Shown here in pieces: positions 1 to 8,830 of a stretch of DNA of 64,000 nt. The position numbers were made by a program, and so were the translations under genes. The DNA comes from Imperialibacter roseus (GTDB taxonomy: Bacteria; Bacteroidota; Bacteroidia; Cytophagales; Cyclobacteriaceae). The notes below the pieces were generated by a model. It saw only the letters and a list, made by a program, of their open reading frames with translations. It ran no database searches and was not told where the DNA came from. How positions within the stretch are numbered: position 1 is the stretch's first letter; each line of letters starts with the position of its first letter. The stretch lies in contig NZ_CP136051.1 of NCBI RefSeq assembly GCF_032999765.1, forward strand, positions 186,001-250,000, given 5' to 3'.

Positions 1-2501
1 ACTCCTCGCCTATATATGTAGTAGATGGTGTCATTCTCAGCGACATCTCATTCCTCAACTCTTCTGATATTCAATCAATGGAAGTGCTGAAGGATGCCTC
101 GGCAACTGCTATTTATGGTTCCAGAGGTGCTAATGGTGTTGTGATTATCACCACTAAGCAAGGTAAGATAGGCGACGAGCAGACTACATTTAGCGTCAAT
201 ACTGAATACAGCGTTCAGAAGCTTTCCAGGAAGATAGACCTGCTCAATGGCAAAGAGTTTGCCACCGTGGTGAATGACATTAACCCGGGCTCCTACAACA
301 ATGTGGATGCCGTGCCCAACACCGATTGGCAGGATCTGATTTTTGATGTGGCACCTATACAGAACCACCAGGTGTCGGCTACCGGAGCCACAAAGAAGAC
401 GCAATACTACGTGGGCCTCGGCTACTTCAACCAGCAGGGCATTATCGACAAGTCGAAGTATGAGCGACTTACGTTGAAGCTGAACAATACGTATAAGTTT
501 TCCGACAATGTGCGGCTGGGCAACAATATTACCGTGGCTCCCTATTCTCAGCATGTAGCGCCAGGCGTTGTGTACCAGGTGTACCGGGCGCAGCCTGTCG
601 CCGTTCCACGATATGACGACGGCAGCTTTGGCGTGGTGCCCAATGTGGGCAACCCGCTCGCCGATCTGGAGAATTCCAACAACTTCAACAAAGGCTTGCG
701 AACTGTGGGCAATGTGTTTACCGACATCAAGCTGTTCAAGGATTTTACCTTCCGGTCGAGCTTTGGCGTGGACATGGCCTACAACAAAAACAAGAGCTTT
801 ACGCCTGCCTACACGGTTTACAATGCTAACGGCACTGCCTCGCAGCAGCAGAATTTGTACAGCGACTTGAGCAAAGAGAATAGAGAGAACTTTACCTGGT
901 TGTGGGAAAATACCCTGACCTACAACAAAGAGTTCGGCAAACACCGGGTAGAGGGACTTGCTGGTTTCACCAGCCAGAAAACTACTTCCGAATACCTGAG
1001 CATCAGGGGTGAAAACATCCTCAGAGACGGACAGGACTTCTGGTACCTCAGGCCCAGCTATATTGTGGACGAAAGCAATAACATCAACACACTGAACAGC
1101 ATTGCCAATGGCGTAGACGCCGGGCAGTACTACTCAATGGCTTCTGTTCTTTTCCGTGTCAACTACACCTACGACGAGCGCTTCCTGTTTACCGGCACGT
1201 TCAGACGAGATGGTTCTTCTAAGTTTACTGATAGCAACAAGTATGCTAGCTTCCCGTCGCTGGCACTAGGCTGGAATGTGATCAATGAAAGCTTCATGCA
1301 AAACATCACCGCTTTAACCAACCTGAAGGTGAGAGCCAGCTGGGGCGCTATCGGAAACGAAAAAATACGGTACAACCGCCAGTTTTCTTTGGTGCAGAAT
1401 GAACTGAATCCAGTGTTTGGTGTGGAAGAGGCCCTGAACCCGGGTGCAAGCTACGGCGTAACCGGCAACCCCGACCTGAAATGGGAAACTACGTATCAAA
1501 CTGACCTGGGCCTTGAATTTGGCCTGCTTAACCAGCGGTTAACGGGTGAACTTGACTACTACCGGAGGGAGACACAGGATATTTTGGTAGACCTGCTCAC
1601 CCCCGGGCACCTGGGCAACGGGCAGGGGCAAAGAGTCACTTACAATGCAGGTTCCGTTTTGAACAGCGGCTTCGAGTTTAACTTAGGCTGGTCCGACGAA
1701 ATTCAGGGAGTAAAGTACCGTATTGGTGCCCTGGGGTCTACTGTGCACAACGAAGTGCTAAGCGTAGGCGGCAATAGTGGTGTCGACTCTACGCTGGTAG
1801 GTGGTTACCTTGGCGACGGCCGTCCGGTGACATTGAGCAGGGAGGGGCTACCTATCGGTGCTTTCTATGGCTATCAGATAGACGGTGTTTTCCAAAACCA
1901 GGCTGAGTTAGATGCCTACCCGCACGATTCTCAGGCCCGGCCGGGAGACCTCATCATAAGGGACGTGAACGGAGACGGTAAAATTAGCCTCGGCGACCGC
2001 ACCTACATGGGCTCACCCATCCCCACATTCATTTACGGGTTTAACCTGGAGGCTTCCTACAAGGGGTTTGATATCAATGTCGATTTTCAGGGGCAAATGG
2101 GCAACAAAATCTTCAATGGTAAAGAAGTGGTAAGGCCTGATCCTTACAATTTTGAAAGGCATGTGATTAACCGCTGGACAGGAGAAGGCACAAGCACCTC
2201 TGAACCCCGAGCGAGCTTTGGAGGAATCAACTTCGCACCGTCTACCAGATTCATTCAGGACGGCTCCTTCCTTCGCTTTCGTAACATGACCGTTGGCTAC
2301 ACTATCCCTGAAGCAGCGCTTGAGCGGATCAACATGAACCAGGTAAGGGTGTATGTGCGAGGCACCAACTTATTCACTGCTACCAAATTCACAGGCTATT
2401 CGCCAGAGTTCGGTAGTGAAGATGTGTTGAGCAGCAACATCGACAGAGGAGCTTACCCTGTGTCGGCCATTTATTCAGCCGGTTTAAACATTTCCTTTTA
2501 A
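1..2501 (+). CDS. susC: SusC-type TonB-dependent outer membrane transporter, 5' end missing
   Basis: Outer membrane beta-barrel that imports oligosaccharides with its SusD partner, powered by TonB. The frame is open from the left edge (frame of position 3), so signal peptide, carboxypeptidase-like domain and the first part of the plug lie outside the window. The first readable residues contain PIYVVDGV and then [19 protein letters not shown], the end of the SusC plug domain, followed by about 780 residues of barrel. The conserved [15 protein letters not shown] segment sits in the last quarter, and the protein ends in aromatic NISF, as outer membrane barrels do. The stop overlaps the susD start by one base (TAATG), so the two are translationally coupled. 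Substrate is inferred from the GH144 genes downstream, not from this protein itself. The ATG at 78 is internal and not the real start. Confidence 0.95.
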   Translation, partial: SSPIYVVDGVILSDISFLNSSDIQSMEVLKDASATAIYGSRGANGVVIITTKQGKIGDEQTTFSVNTEYSVQKLSRKIDLLNGKEFATVVNDINPGSYNNVDAVPNTDWQDLIFDVAPIQNHQVSATGATKKTQYYVGLGYFNQQGIIDKSKYERLTLKLNNTYKFSDNVRLGNNITVAPYSQHVAPGVVYQVYRAQPVAVPRYDDGSFGVVPNVGNPLADLENSNNFNKGLRTVGNVFTDIKLFKDFTFRSSFGVDMAYNKNKSFTPAYTVYNANGTASQQQNLYSDLSKENRENFTWLWENTLTYNKEFGKHRVEGLAGFTSQKTTSEYLSIRGENILRDGQDFWYLRPSYIVDESNNINTLNSIANGVDAGQYYSMASVLFRVNYTYDERFLFTGTFRRDGSSKFTDSNKYASFPSLALGWNVINESFMQNITALTNLKVRASWGAIGNEKIRYNRQFSLVQNELNPVFGVEEALNPGASYGVTGNPDLKWETTYQTDLGLEFGLLNQRLTGELDYYRRETQDILVDLLTPGHLGNGQGQRVTYNAGSVLNSGFEFNLGWSDEIQGVKYRIGALGSTVHNEVLSVGGNSGVDSTLVGGYLGDGRPVTLSREGLPIGAFYGYQIDGVFQNQAELDAYPHDSQARPGDLIIRDVNGDGKISLGDRTYMGSPIPTFIYGFNLEASYKGFDINVDFQGQMGNKIFNGKEVVRPDPYNFERHVINRWTGEGTSTSEPRASFGGINFAPSTRFIQDGSFLRFRNMTVGYTIPEAALERINMNQVRVYVRGTNLFTATKFTGYSPEFGSEDVLSSNIDRGAYPVSAIYSAGLNISF

Positions 2502-4015
2502 TGAGTTACAAAATGAATTTTCCACAACATATACGCCAAATAGTAAAAAAAGGAGCATTGGTGCTGCTTGTACTGGTTCCTTTTGCTTGTCAGGACTTTC
2601 TTGATATTAGTCCCCAGGGTGACCTCACGCAGGCGTCTTTTCCACAGTCGGCCGCTGATGCACTGCTGGCTACCAATGCCGCCTACAGCACCCTTCGCAA
2701 CTGGTCCTATCATTCGGGTGGCTATCCAATACTGGATATCATGTCGGACGATGCCCGCAAAGGCAGCAATCCCAACGATCAGCTCCCAACGCTCGGCCCT
2801 TTCGATACTTTTACTTTTAACACCACAGCCGATGGCCTGGATCGCTGGTGGGCTGCGCTTTACGAAGGAGTGAAAAGAGCCAACGTCGTCATTGAAAAAG
2901 TACCTGAAATAGCGATGGAGCAGGCGAAAATTGATTTATACGTGGCTGAAGCCCGTTTTCTGCGTGGGCTGTTCTACTTCGACCTTGTGCGTGCCTGGGG
3001 TGGTGTGCCTCTCATTACAACGCTAACCCCTCCTTTAAGGGCTGCACGGGCGAGCAAGGCGGATGTTTATTCTCTGATAGAAGGTGATCTTTCTTTTGCT
3101 GCGGGTATTCTGCCTGAGAAAAGTGAAGTAGCCACCGAAGACCTCGGCAGGGCAACCAAAGGTGCCGCCAAAGCGCTGTTGGCCAGGGTTTACTTGTTTC
3201 AGGGCGATTTCGTTAAGGCTGAATCCTATGCACTTGAGGTAATCAACTCTGGCCAATATGACCTGGAACCTGATTTTAACGATGCCTTTGGCGAAGCGGG
3301 AGAACATGGCGTGGAATCAGTCTTCGAAATTGGTGCCCGCCGCAATGAGGGAACCAACAACGGCGGTAACCAATACTCCAACGTGCAGGGCATCAGAGGA
3401 TCTCCCAACAGAGGCTGGGGATTCAATCGCCCCTCCATAGACCTGATGAACTCTTTCGAAAACAACGACCCACGCATGGACGCAACCATCATTTTCCTGG
3501 GTGATGTGCTGGGTGGCGTGGTAACGATCGGCGATGGCACCACACCCGACGAAACCCGTGATGCTAATGGAAACCTGATTGAGATAGAAACCTATAATCA
3601 AAAAGTGTGGACCGAGGGCAGCAACACCATCACCTCATGGGGGCACAACCGACGCATTGTGCGGTATGCTGATGTGCTGCTCATGGCTGCTGAAGCGCTG
3701 AACGAAAACAACAAGTCGGCACAAGCATTAACCTATCTGAACATGGTAAGAGCCCGGTCCAGGGGAGGCAATGCCTCTATTTTACCCGACATTACCGTTA
3801 CAGACAAGAATCAACTCAGGGAGCTCATTATCGAAGAAAGAAGACATGAGCTGGCCATGGAAGGGCATCGGTTTTGGGACCTGGTAAGAACGGGCAAGGC
3901 ACCTGAAGTGCTTGGTCCCCTGGGTTTTGTGGCTGGAAAACACGAGCTGCTCCCTATTCCTCAAACCGAAGTAGACCTGTCGGAAGGAACACTGGGGCAG
4001 AACCCCGAATACTAA
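2501..4015 (+). CDS. susD: SusD/RagB-family glycan-binding lipoprotein
   Basis: Surface lipoprotein that sits as a lid on the SusC barrel and binds the oligosaccharide. 504 residues. The N-terminal hydrophobic stretch ends in a lipobox with the lipidated Cys at residue 30 (LVPFAC), followed by the typical FLDISPQGDLT start of mature SusD proteins. The C-terminal half carries YADVLLMAAEALNE and the ELIIEERRHELAMEGHRFWDLVRTG signature region near residues 440-465, and the end has the usual LLPIPQ-E pattern before a GQNPEY terminus. It starts one base inside the susC stop codon. No enzymatic role is expected. Confidence 0.96.
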   Translation: MSYKMNFPQHIRQIVKKGALVLLVLVPFACQDFLDISPQGDLTQASFPQSAADALLATNAAYSTLRNWSYHSGGYPILDIMSDDARKGSNPNDQLPTLGPFDTFTFNTTADGLDRWWAALYEGVKRANVVIEKVPEIAMEQAKIDLYVAEARFLRGLFYFDLVRAWGGVPLITTLTPPLRAARASKADVYSLIEGDLSFAAGILPEKSEVATEDLGRATKGAAKALLARVYLFQGDFVKAESYALEVINSGQYDLEPDFNDAFGEAGEHGVESVFEIGARRNEGTNNGGNQYSNVQGIRGSPNRGWGFNRPSIDLMNSFENNDPRMDATIIFLGDVLGGVVTIGDGTTPDETRDANGNLIEIETYNQKVWTEGSNTITSWGHNRRIVRYADVLLMAAEALNENNKSAQALTYLNMVRARSRGGNASILPDITVTDKNQLRELIIEERRHELAMEGHRFWDLVRTGKAPEVLGPLGFVAGKHELLPIPQTEVDLSEGTLGQNPEY

Positions 4016-4058
4016 AGAATTTAAATTTTAAACCTCAATAATTATTAACTACATCATT

Positions 4059-5330
4059 ATGAAGAAGGCAAAATTAATTTTCAACTCGCTGTGGGCACTG
4101 GCTATGGTGGCTACGGTTTCTTTTCTGATAAGCTGTGGAGGCGATGAAGAAGCGGCTGTTGAGCTCACAATAGTGAGTCTGAACGCTGGAGATGATGACC
4201 TGAATGGTGCCACGAGCCCGGATGGTGTATCTGTATCCTCAGTAATTTCAGGCATTTTCTCAACAGACCTTGACCCTGCATCTGCTGCGTCAAATATAAC
4301 TTTGGTTAATGACTTCGACGATAGTGAAGTGGATATCAATGTTGTGGCCAGTGGAAGAGCTTTAACAATCACCCCAGCAGAGCCCCTTTTTGGTGGCTCG
4401 CTCTATGTTTTGACACTGAAGGCTGGCCTAAGTTCGACCAAAGGAAAAACTTTAGGAGCAGACATCACAAGAACCTTCACCACTGTAGGGTCTTTTACCC
4501 CCCAAAATGTAATTGCCCACTGGACATTTGAAGACAATGCTGATGATCAGGTGGGTGACTTTGACGCTGATGCTGAAATTGCTATCACTTACACTGATTC
4601 AAGGAATGCGGCGGCAGGTAAGGCGGCTACGTTTGATGGCGACGTAAGTATCATTGAAGTACCTGGCGCAGCGGAGCTGATGAACAGAGCGGATTTTACC
4701 CTAAGCTATTGGGCGAAAACCAACTCTGAGGGACACGTCAATGAAACTGGAGATCCAACTGGACATTTCGTGATGGGCTTGGGTGCATTTCACGGGTTTC
4801 AGACAGAAATAACTGGTAGCTATCGTGACTTTAAAGTCGCTTCTACGATGGAATATGGTGATGGAACCACAGGGACTGGTGGAGATCTTGTGTGGAACGG
4901 TGATGGTAAAACAAAGGATAATGAAGGTTGGAAAGGAACGGTATTTAGCAAAGCTGATGGAGATTTGACTGCTTCTTTGAAAGATAAATGGGTTCATGTA
5001 ACCTTTGTTTTTAGCGGAACTGAGAAGTATCGGGAACTTTATATTAATGGGGACTTAAAGAAGAGGCAGGAATTTGAGTTGTGGGGTTCAGAATACAAGG
5101 AACCGACGGCAGTGGGCCTCAAATTTGATAATAGTGCTGAAGTTGAAAATGTTTTGGCTTTTGGCTTTGTGCAATCAAGAGGCGGAACGCTCTGGAGCAA
5201 TGAGCCTTGGGGCAACTACAATTTACCAACATCGCAGCACTTCAAAGGAAAGCTTGATGATGTAAGGATCTTCTCTGTAGCTGTTACTGCTGAAGAAATC
5301 AAGAAAATGTACGATTCAGAAAAGCCTTAG
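4059..5330 (+). CDS. Surface lipoprotein with Ig-like and LamG/concanavalin-like domains
   Basis: Third gene of the glycan locus, in the position where SusE/SusF-like surface glycan-binding proteins usually lie. 423 residues with lipobox LISC (Cys26). Residues about 30-145 look like one bacterial Ig-like domain with an ITPAEPL-GGSLYVLTLKAGL pattern. From about residue 150 (IAHWTFEDNADDQVGD) to the end there is a laminin-G/concanavalin-like fold, ending in GKLDDVRIFSVAVTAEEI, the hallmark C-terminal strand of LamG_3 domains. No catalytic residues are recognised, so binding is the more likely role, but a divergent lyase or hydrolase of jelly-roll fold cannot be ruled out. A hairpin with a weak T-tract lies just downstream. 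Confidence 0.85.
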   Translation: MKKAKLIFNSLWALAMVATVSFLISCGGDEEAAVELTIVSLNAGDDDLNGATSPDGVSVSSVISGIFSTDLDPASAASNITLVNDFDDSEVDINVVASGRALTITPAEPLFGGSLYVLTLKAGLSSTKGKTLGADITRTFTTVGSFTPQNVIAHWTFEDNADDQVGDFDADAEIAITYTDSRNAAAGKAATFDGDVSIIEVPGAAELMNRADFTLSYWAKTNSEGHVNETGDPTGHFVMGLGAFHGFQTEITGSYRDFKVASTMEYGDGTTGTGGDLVWNGDGKTKDNEGWKGTVFSKADGDLTASLKDKWVHVTFVFSGTEKYRELYINGDLKKRQEFELWGSEYKEPTAVGLKFDNSAEVENVLAFGFVQSRGGTLWSNEPWGNYNLPTSQHFKGKLDDVRIFSVAVTAEEIKKMYDSEKP

Positions 5331-5357
5331 TAGTTAGATTGAATTGGTTTAGTAAAT

Positions 5358-5390
5358 GAGGGTTCCTGTTTAGGAACCCTCTCATTTTCC
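5358..5390 (+). terminator. Hairpin between LamG lipoprotein and first GH144 gene
   Basis: Perfect 9-bp stem: GAGGGTTCC at 5358-5366 and GGAACCCTC at 5373-5381, with a 6-nt loop, followed by TCATTTTCC. It lies between the LamG lipoprotein stop (5330) and the GH144 start (5399). It may be a partial terminator, or an RNA-processing or stability element that sets different transporter and enzyme levels in one operon. The T-tract is short, so termination is probably incomplete. Confidence 0.6.
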
Positions 5391-5398
5391 CCAAAATT

Positions 5399-7399
5399 TT
5401 GATGCACAATAAACTTACTCCCTTCTTTTTAGTACTCAGTTTACTCCTGACTTCCTGCGGAGGGGAGGACGATGATGGAACGACTCCCGATCTTGTCTTG
5501 CAGCTCTCCAAAGGTAATATTGGTACGTACTCGTTGAACCTGAACAATTCGGACGAAAACATCGATGCCCCAATTGATAAACCCCTGGTTTTTACATTCA
5601 CCTCTCCCCTGGAACAGTCCACAGTGGCGTCGTCAGTGGAGCTCAAAGACAGTGAGGGCGTAGTCGTCACCCTCGATTTTTCCTTCCTCGATGACGACAA
5701 AACTTTTTCTGCCTCCACCGAAAATGGCCTCGAGGGCAATGAAAACTATACCCTGGAGATAAAAAACACGCTAAGAGGAACCAGCAATGAAAAATTTGGC
5801 GGGCTAACCGTTTCATTCCAAACCGTTCCCAAAGAAATTAACGTCACCCAGCTACTCATCGATGGAGTGGACTACTTCTCAGCAGAGCGGATCGTTGATA
5901 TCAGCTTAATGCCCTCTTTTGAAATTACCTTCTCTTCTCCGGTAGATGCGTCCACGATCACAGATGCCAACGTCCGCATTTTTTCTTCCAGCGGATTATT
6001 GTCCTCCGCCATCACGCTTTCTGAAGATAAAACTACCTTAACCATTGTGCCTTCCACTGCTTTGAAGGGCCTTCAGAAAACCCAGGTTTGGCTCTACGAA
6101 GCCATCAAAGGCGAGGAGGGGGAAGTATTCAATTTCTACAAAAAGGACTTTTACACCACCTACGACCCCACACCGGTGTTTCCGGAAATAAGCGATGAAG
6201 CGCTGCTTACGCTGATCCAACAAAAGACATTCAGGTATTTCTACGACGATGCCCATCCGGCGAGTGGCATGGCCCGGGAAAGAAATTCGTCTGGTAGCAC
6301 CGTCACCACTGGCGGAACAGGCTTTGGCCTGATGGCCATCATTGTGGGCATAGAACGTGGCTTCATCACCCGGCAGCAAGGCATCGATCATTTTGCCAAA
6401 GTCATAGGCTTTCTTGAAACTGCCGACCGTTTTCATGGGGTTTGGCCCCATTGGCTCAATGGTGACACCGGTGCCGTGCAGCCTTTCAGCACCAAAGACA
6501 ACGGCGGCGATCTGGTAGAAACCTCCTTCCTTGTACAGGGCCTGCTGACCCTTCGGCAATACCTCAACGCCGACAATGCTGCCGAAGCTGACCTGGTTAG
6601 CAGAATCAACACCATGTGGGAGGAAGTAGAGTGGGACTGGCATACCAAAGGTGGGGAGAAGGTGCTGTACTGGCACTGGTCGCCCAATTTCGGATGGGAA
6701 ATGAACCACCAAATCCGTGGCTATAACGAGGCGCTCATTACCTATTTTCTTGCTGCCGCCTCTCCAACGCACGCAGTAAGTGCCGACGTCTATCACAACG
6801 GCTGGGCCGGCAATGGCTCCATCAAAAACGGCCGCAAGTTCTACGACATTGAGCTGCCTTTGGGTTACGACTACGGCGGTCCGCTTTTCTTTGCGCACTA
6901 TTCCTTTTTAGGGTTAGACCCTAATGGACTGAGCGACACTTATGGTGACTATTGGGAGCAGAACGTAGCCCACAGCCGTATCAACCAGGCCTACTGCGTA
7001 GCCAACCCCAAAGCCTTTGTCGGCTACAGCGACCTTTGCTGGGGCCTGACTGCCAGCGATAACCACAATGGCTACTCGGCCCATTCTCCTACAAACGACC
7101 TCGGTGTGATCACACCTACTGCGGCCCTGTCTTCATTCCCCTACACCCCCGTGGAATCGATGAAAGCGCTTAAGTTTTTTTACTACACCTTAGGTGACAA
7201 ACTGCTGGGCGAAAATGGCTTTTACGACGCTTTCAATATCACTCAGGGCTGGACAGCCAACTCCTACCTGGCCATCGACCAGGGGCCAATTGTAGTGATG
7301 ATAGAAAACCACAGAACTGGGCTGCTGTGGGATCTTTTCATGAGCGCCCCGGAAGTGCAGCCCGGGCTTGACAAACTTGGATTTACCTCCCAAAGATAA
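5399..7399 (+). CDS. GH144 endo-beta-1,2-glucanase-like lipoprotein with two Ig-like domains
   Basis: Predicted to cleave beta-1,2-glucan at the cell surface or in the periplasm. 666 residues: lipobox LLTSC (Cys20), two Ig-like domains at about 30-145 and 150-255, then a glycoamylase/GH144 (alpha/alpha)6-barrel from about residue 265. The barrel carries STKDNGGDLVET with Asp367, Asp371 and Glu374, an acidic D-x3-D-x2-E cluster like the one described for Chitinophaga pinensis endo-beta-1,2-glucanase, and a YNEALITYFLAAASPTH segment holding a further conserved Glu. It shares its barrel with the next gene and lies 6 bp from it, so the two are surely co-transcribed. Other members of the family act on short sophoro-oligosaccharides, so endo versus exo action is not decided by sequence. 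Confidence 0.88.
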   Translation: MMHNKLTPFFLVLSLLLTSCGGEDDDGTTPDLVLQLSKGNIGTYSLNLNNSDENIDAPIDKPLVFTFTSPLEQSTVASSVELKDSEGVVVTLDFSFLDDDKTFSASTENGLEGNENYTLEIKNTLRGTSNEKFGGLTVSFQTVPKEINVTQLLIDGVDYFSAERIVDISLMPSFEITFSSPVDASTITDANVRIFSSSGLLSSAITLSEDKTTLTIVPSTALKGLQKTQVWLYEAIKGEEGEVFNFYKKDFYTTYDPTPVFPEISDEALLTLIQQKTFRYFYDDAHPASGMARERNSSGSTVTTGGTGFGLMAIIVGIERGFITRQQGIDHFAKVIGFLETADRFHGVWPHWLNGDTGAVQPFSTKDNGGDLVETSFLVQGLLTLRQYLNADNAAEADLVSRINTMWEEVEWDWHTKGGEKVLYWHWSPNFGWEMNHQIRGYNEALITYFLAAASPTHAVSADVYHNGWAGNGSIKNGRKFYDIELPLGYDYGGPLFFAHYSFLGLDPNGLSDTYGDYWEQNVAHSRINQAYCVANPKAFVGYSDLCWGLTASDNHNGYSAHSPTNDLGVITPTAALSSFPYTPVESMKALKFFYYTLGDKLLGENGFYDAFNITQGWTANSYLAIDQGPIVVMIENHRTGLLWDLFMSAPEVQPGLDKLGFTSQR

Positions 7400-7405
7400 A
7401 CGACT

Positions 7406-8758
7406 ATGAAGAACAACCTTTCCATTCTTATCGTGCTGGCAGTATTAGGACTAAGCGCCTGCTCGCCAAGCAAACCTGCCCAGGACAGCGCTACAGACGA
7501 GGCTACCATCAGCGACGACTCCCTCATGACGCTGGTTGAGTACCGCACCTTCCAATACTTCTGGGATGGAGCCGAACCCAATTCGGGCATGGCGAGGGAA
7601 CGGTTCCATACCGACGGCAACTACCCCGACAACGACAAGCACATCGTTACCTCCGGCGGCAGCGGCTTTGGGGTGATGGCTATTCTGGTGGGGATCAAAA
7701 GGGGCTTCATCACCCGGGAGCAGGGACTGGAGCGCATGACCAGAATTGTAGGTTTCCTGGAAACTGCCGACCGCTTTCACGGAGCTTGGTCGCACTGGAT
7801 CAACGGTGAAACGGGCAAGGTAAAGCCCTTTGGTGAGAACGATAACGGCGGCGACCTGGTGGAAACAGCCTACCTGGTGCAGGGGCTTTTGGCGGTGCGT
7901 CAATTCTTCAACGAAGGCACGGAGGAGGAGCGGGCCCTGGCCAACCGCATCGATACGCTTTGGAAGGAAGTGGAGTGGGACTGGTACCGCAACGGTGACC
8001 AGGACGTGTTGTACTGGCACTGGTCGCCCGACAAGGGATGGAAAATGAACTTCCCGGTCGAAGGGTGGAACGAATGCCTGATCATGTATGTGCTGGCGGC
8101 ATCGTCACCCACGCATGGCATACCGGCGGAGGTTTATCACAATGGCTGGGCCCGAAGTGGTGCCATTCTCAACGATTCTACCCATTCTCAATACGGTTAC
8201 CACTTGAACCTGAAGCATAATTTTGCGCAGCAATATGGCGGCCCTCTTTTTTGGGCGCACTACTCCTTTGTCGGGTTAGATCCCCGCAACCTTAAAGACA
8301 AGTATGCCGACTACTGGCAGGAAAACAGGAACCATACGCTGATCAACCGACAGTGGTGCATCGAGAACCCCAAAGGATATAAAGGGTACGGCGAAAACTG
8401 CTGGGGGCTGACGGCCAGCTACTCAACAGGGTTTTATGCGGCCCACCGGCCCATGGACGAAGACCTTGGGGTGATTACTCCCACGGCGGCCCTTTCCTCA
8501 TTCCCTTACACGCCCGAAGAAAGCATGAAAGTAATGAAGCACCTTTATTTCGACCTGGGCGACAAGGTGTGGGGTGAGTATGGCTTTTACGATGCTTTCA
8601 GCGAACAAAAGGACTGGTATGTGAAGTGGTACCTGGCCATCGACCAGGGCCCCGAAGTGGTGATGATAGAAAATCATAGATCGGGCCTTCTGTGGGACTT
8701 GTTCATGTCAGCACCTGAAGTGCAGAGTGGTCTGGACAAACTAGGATTTACTTATTAG
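7406..8758 (+). CDS. GH144 beta-1,2-glucan hydrolase-like lipoprotein (single domain)
   Basis: Second GH144 enzyme of the locus, 450 residues, with lipobox LGLSAC (Cys19) and the barrel starting almost directly after it, without the Ig-like domains of its neighbour. The acidic cluster GENDNGGDLVET gives Asp146, Asp150 and Glu153, and WNECLIMYVLAASSPTH gives Glu223. The two GH144 proteins match closely through the barrel, including the C-terminal VVMIENHRSGLLWDLFMSAPEVQ region, so they look like a tandem duplication followed by divergence. One may be endo-acting at the surface and the other a periplasmic sophoro-oligosaccharide hydrolase; this split of roles is inference. No terminator hairpin is obvious after the stop. 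Confidence 0.88.
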   Translation: MKNNLSILIVLAVLGLSACSPSKPAQDSATDEATISDDSLMTLVEYRTFQYFWDGAEPNSGMARERFHTDGNYPDNDKHIVTSGGSGFGVMAILVGIKRGFITREQGLERMTRIVGFLETADRFHGAWSHWINGETGKVKPFGENDNGGDLVETAYLVQGLLAVRQFFNEGTEEERALANRIDTLWKEVEWDWYRNGDQDVLYWHWSPDKGWKMNFPVEGWNECLIMYVLAASSPTHGIPAEVYHNGWARSGAILNDSTHSQYGYHLNLKHNFAQQYGGPLFWAHYSFVGLDPRNLKDKYADYWQENRNHTLINRQWCIENPKGYKGYGENCWGLTASYSTGFYAAHRPMDEDLGVITPTAALSSFPYTPEESMKVMKHLYFDLGDKVWGEYGFYDAFSEQKDWYVKWYLAIDQGPEVVMIENHRSGLLWDLFMSAPEVQSGLDKLGFTY

Positions 8759-8789
8759 TCTGTAACAAAACAAGGAGTCTCTTGCATTA

Positions 8790-8827
8790 AAACTAATTTA
8801 TTAGTTTATTGACTAATAAATTAGTTT
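8790..8827. promoter_or_regulatory. Two tandem palindromic operator-like sites before the permease gene
   Basis: Site A is an 18-bp perfect palindrome at 8790-8807 (core ACTAATTTATTAGT, 8792-8805). Site B is a 14-bp palindrome at 8812-8825 (ACTAATAAATTAGT). The centres are 20 bp apart, two helical turns, and together they form a 16-bp inverted repeat. The ATG of the permease is at 8831. This is the geometry expected for two dimers of a repressor, such as a PadR, TetR or MarR protein, binding side by side. No regulator gene is adjacent. Confidence 0.6.
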
Positions 8828-8830
8828 ACT

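Noticed and set aside
75-944. 289-codon open frame on the minus strand opposite susC
   Set aside because: Shadow of the conserved SusC plug and barrel on the other strand.
6038-6898. 286-codon open frame on the minus strand inside the first GH144 gene
   Set aside because: Complement of conserved GH144 codons; no domain, signal or start context of its own.
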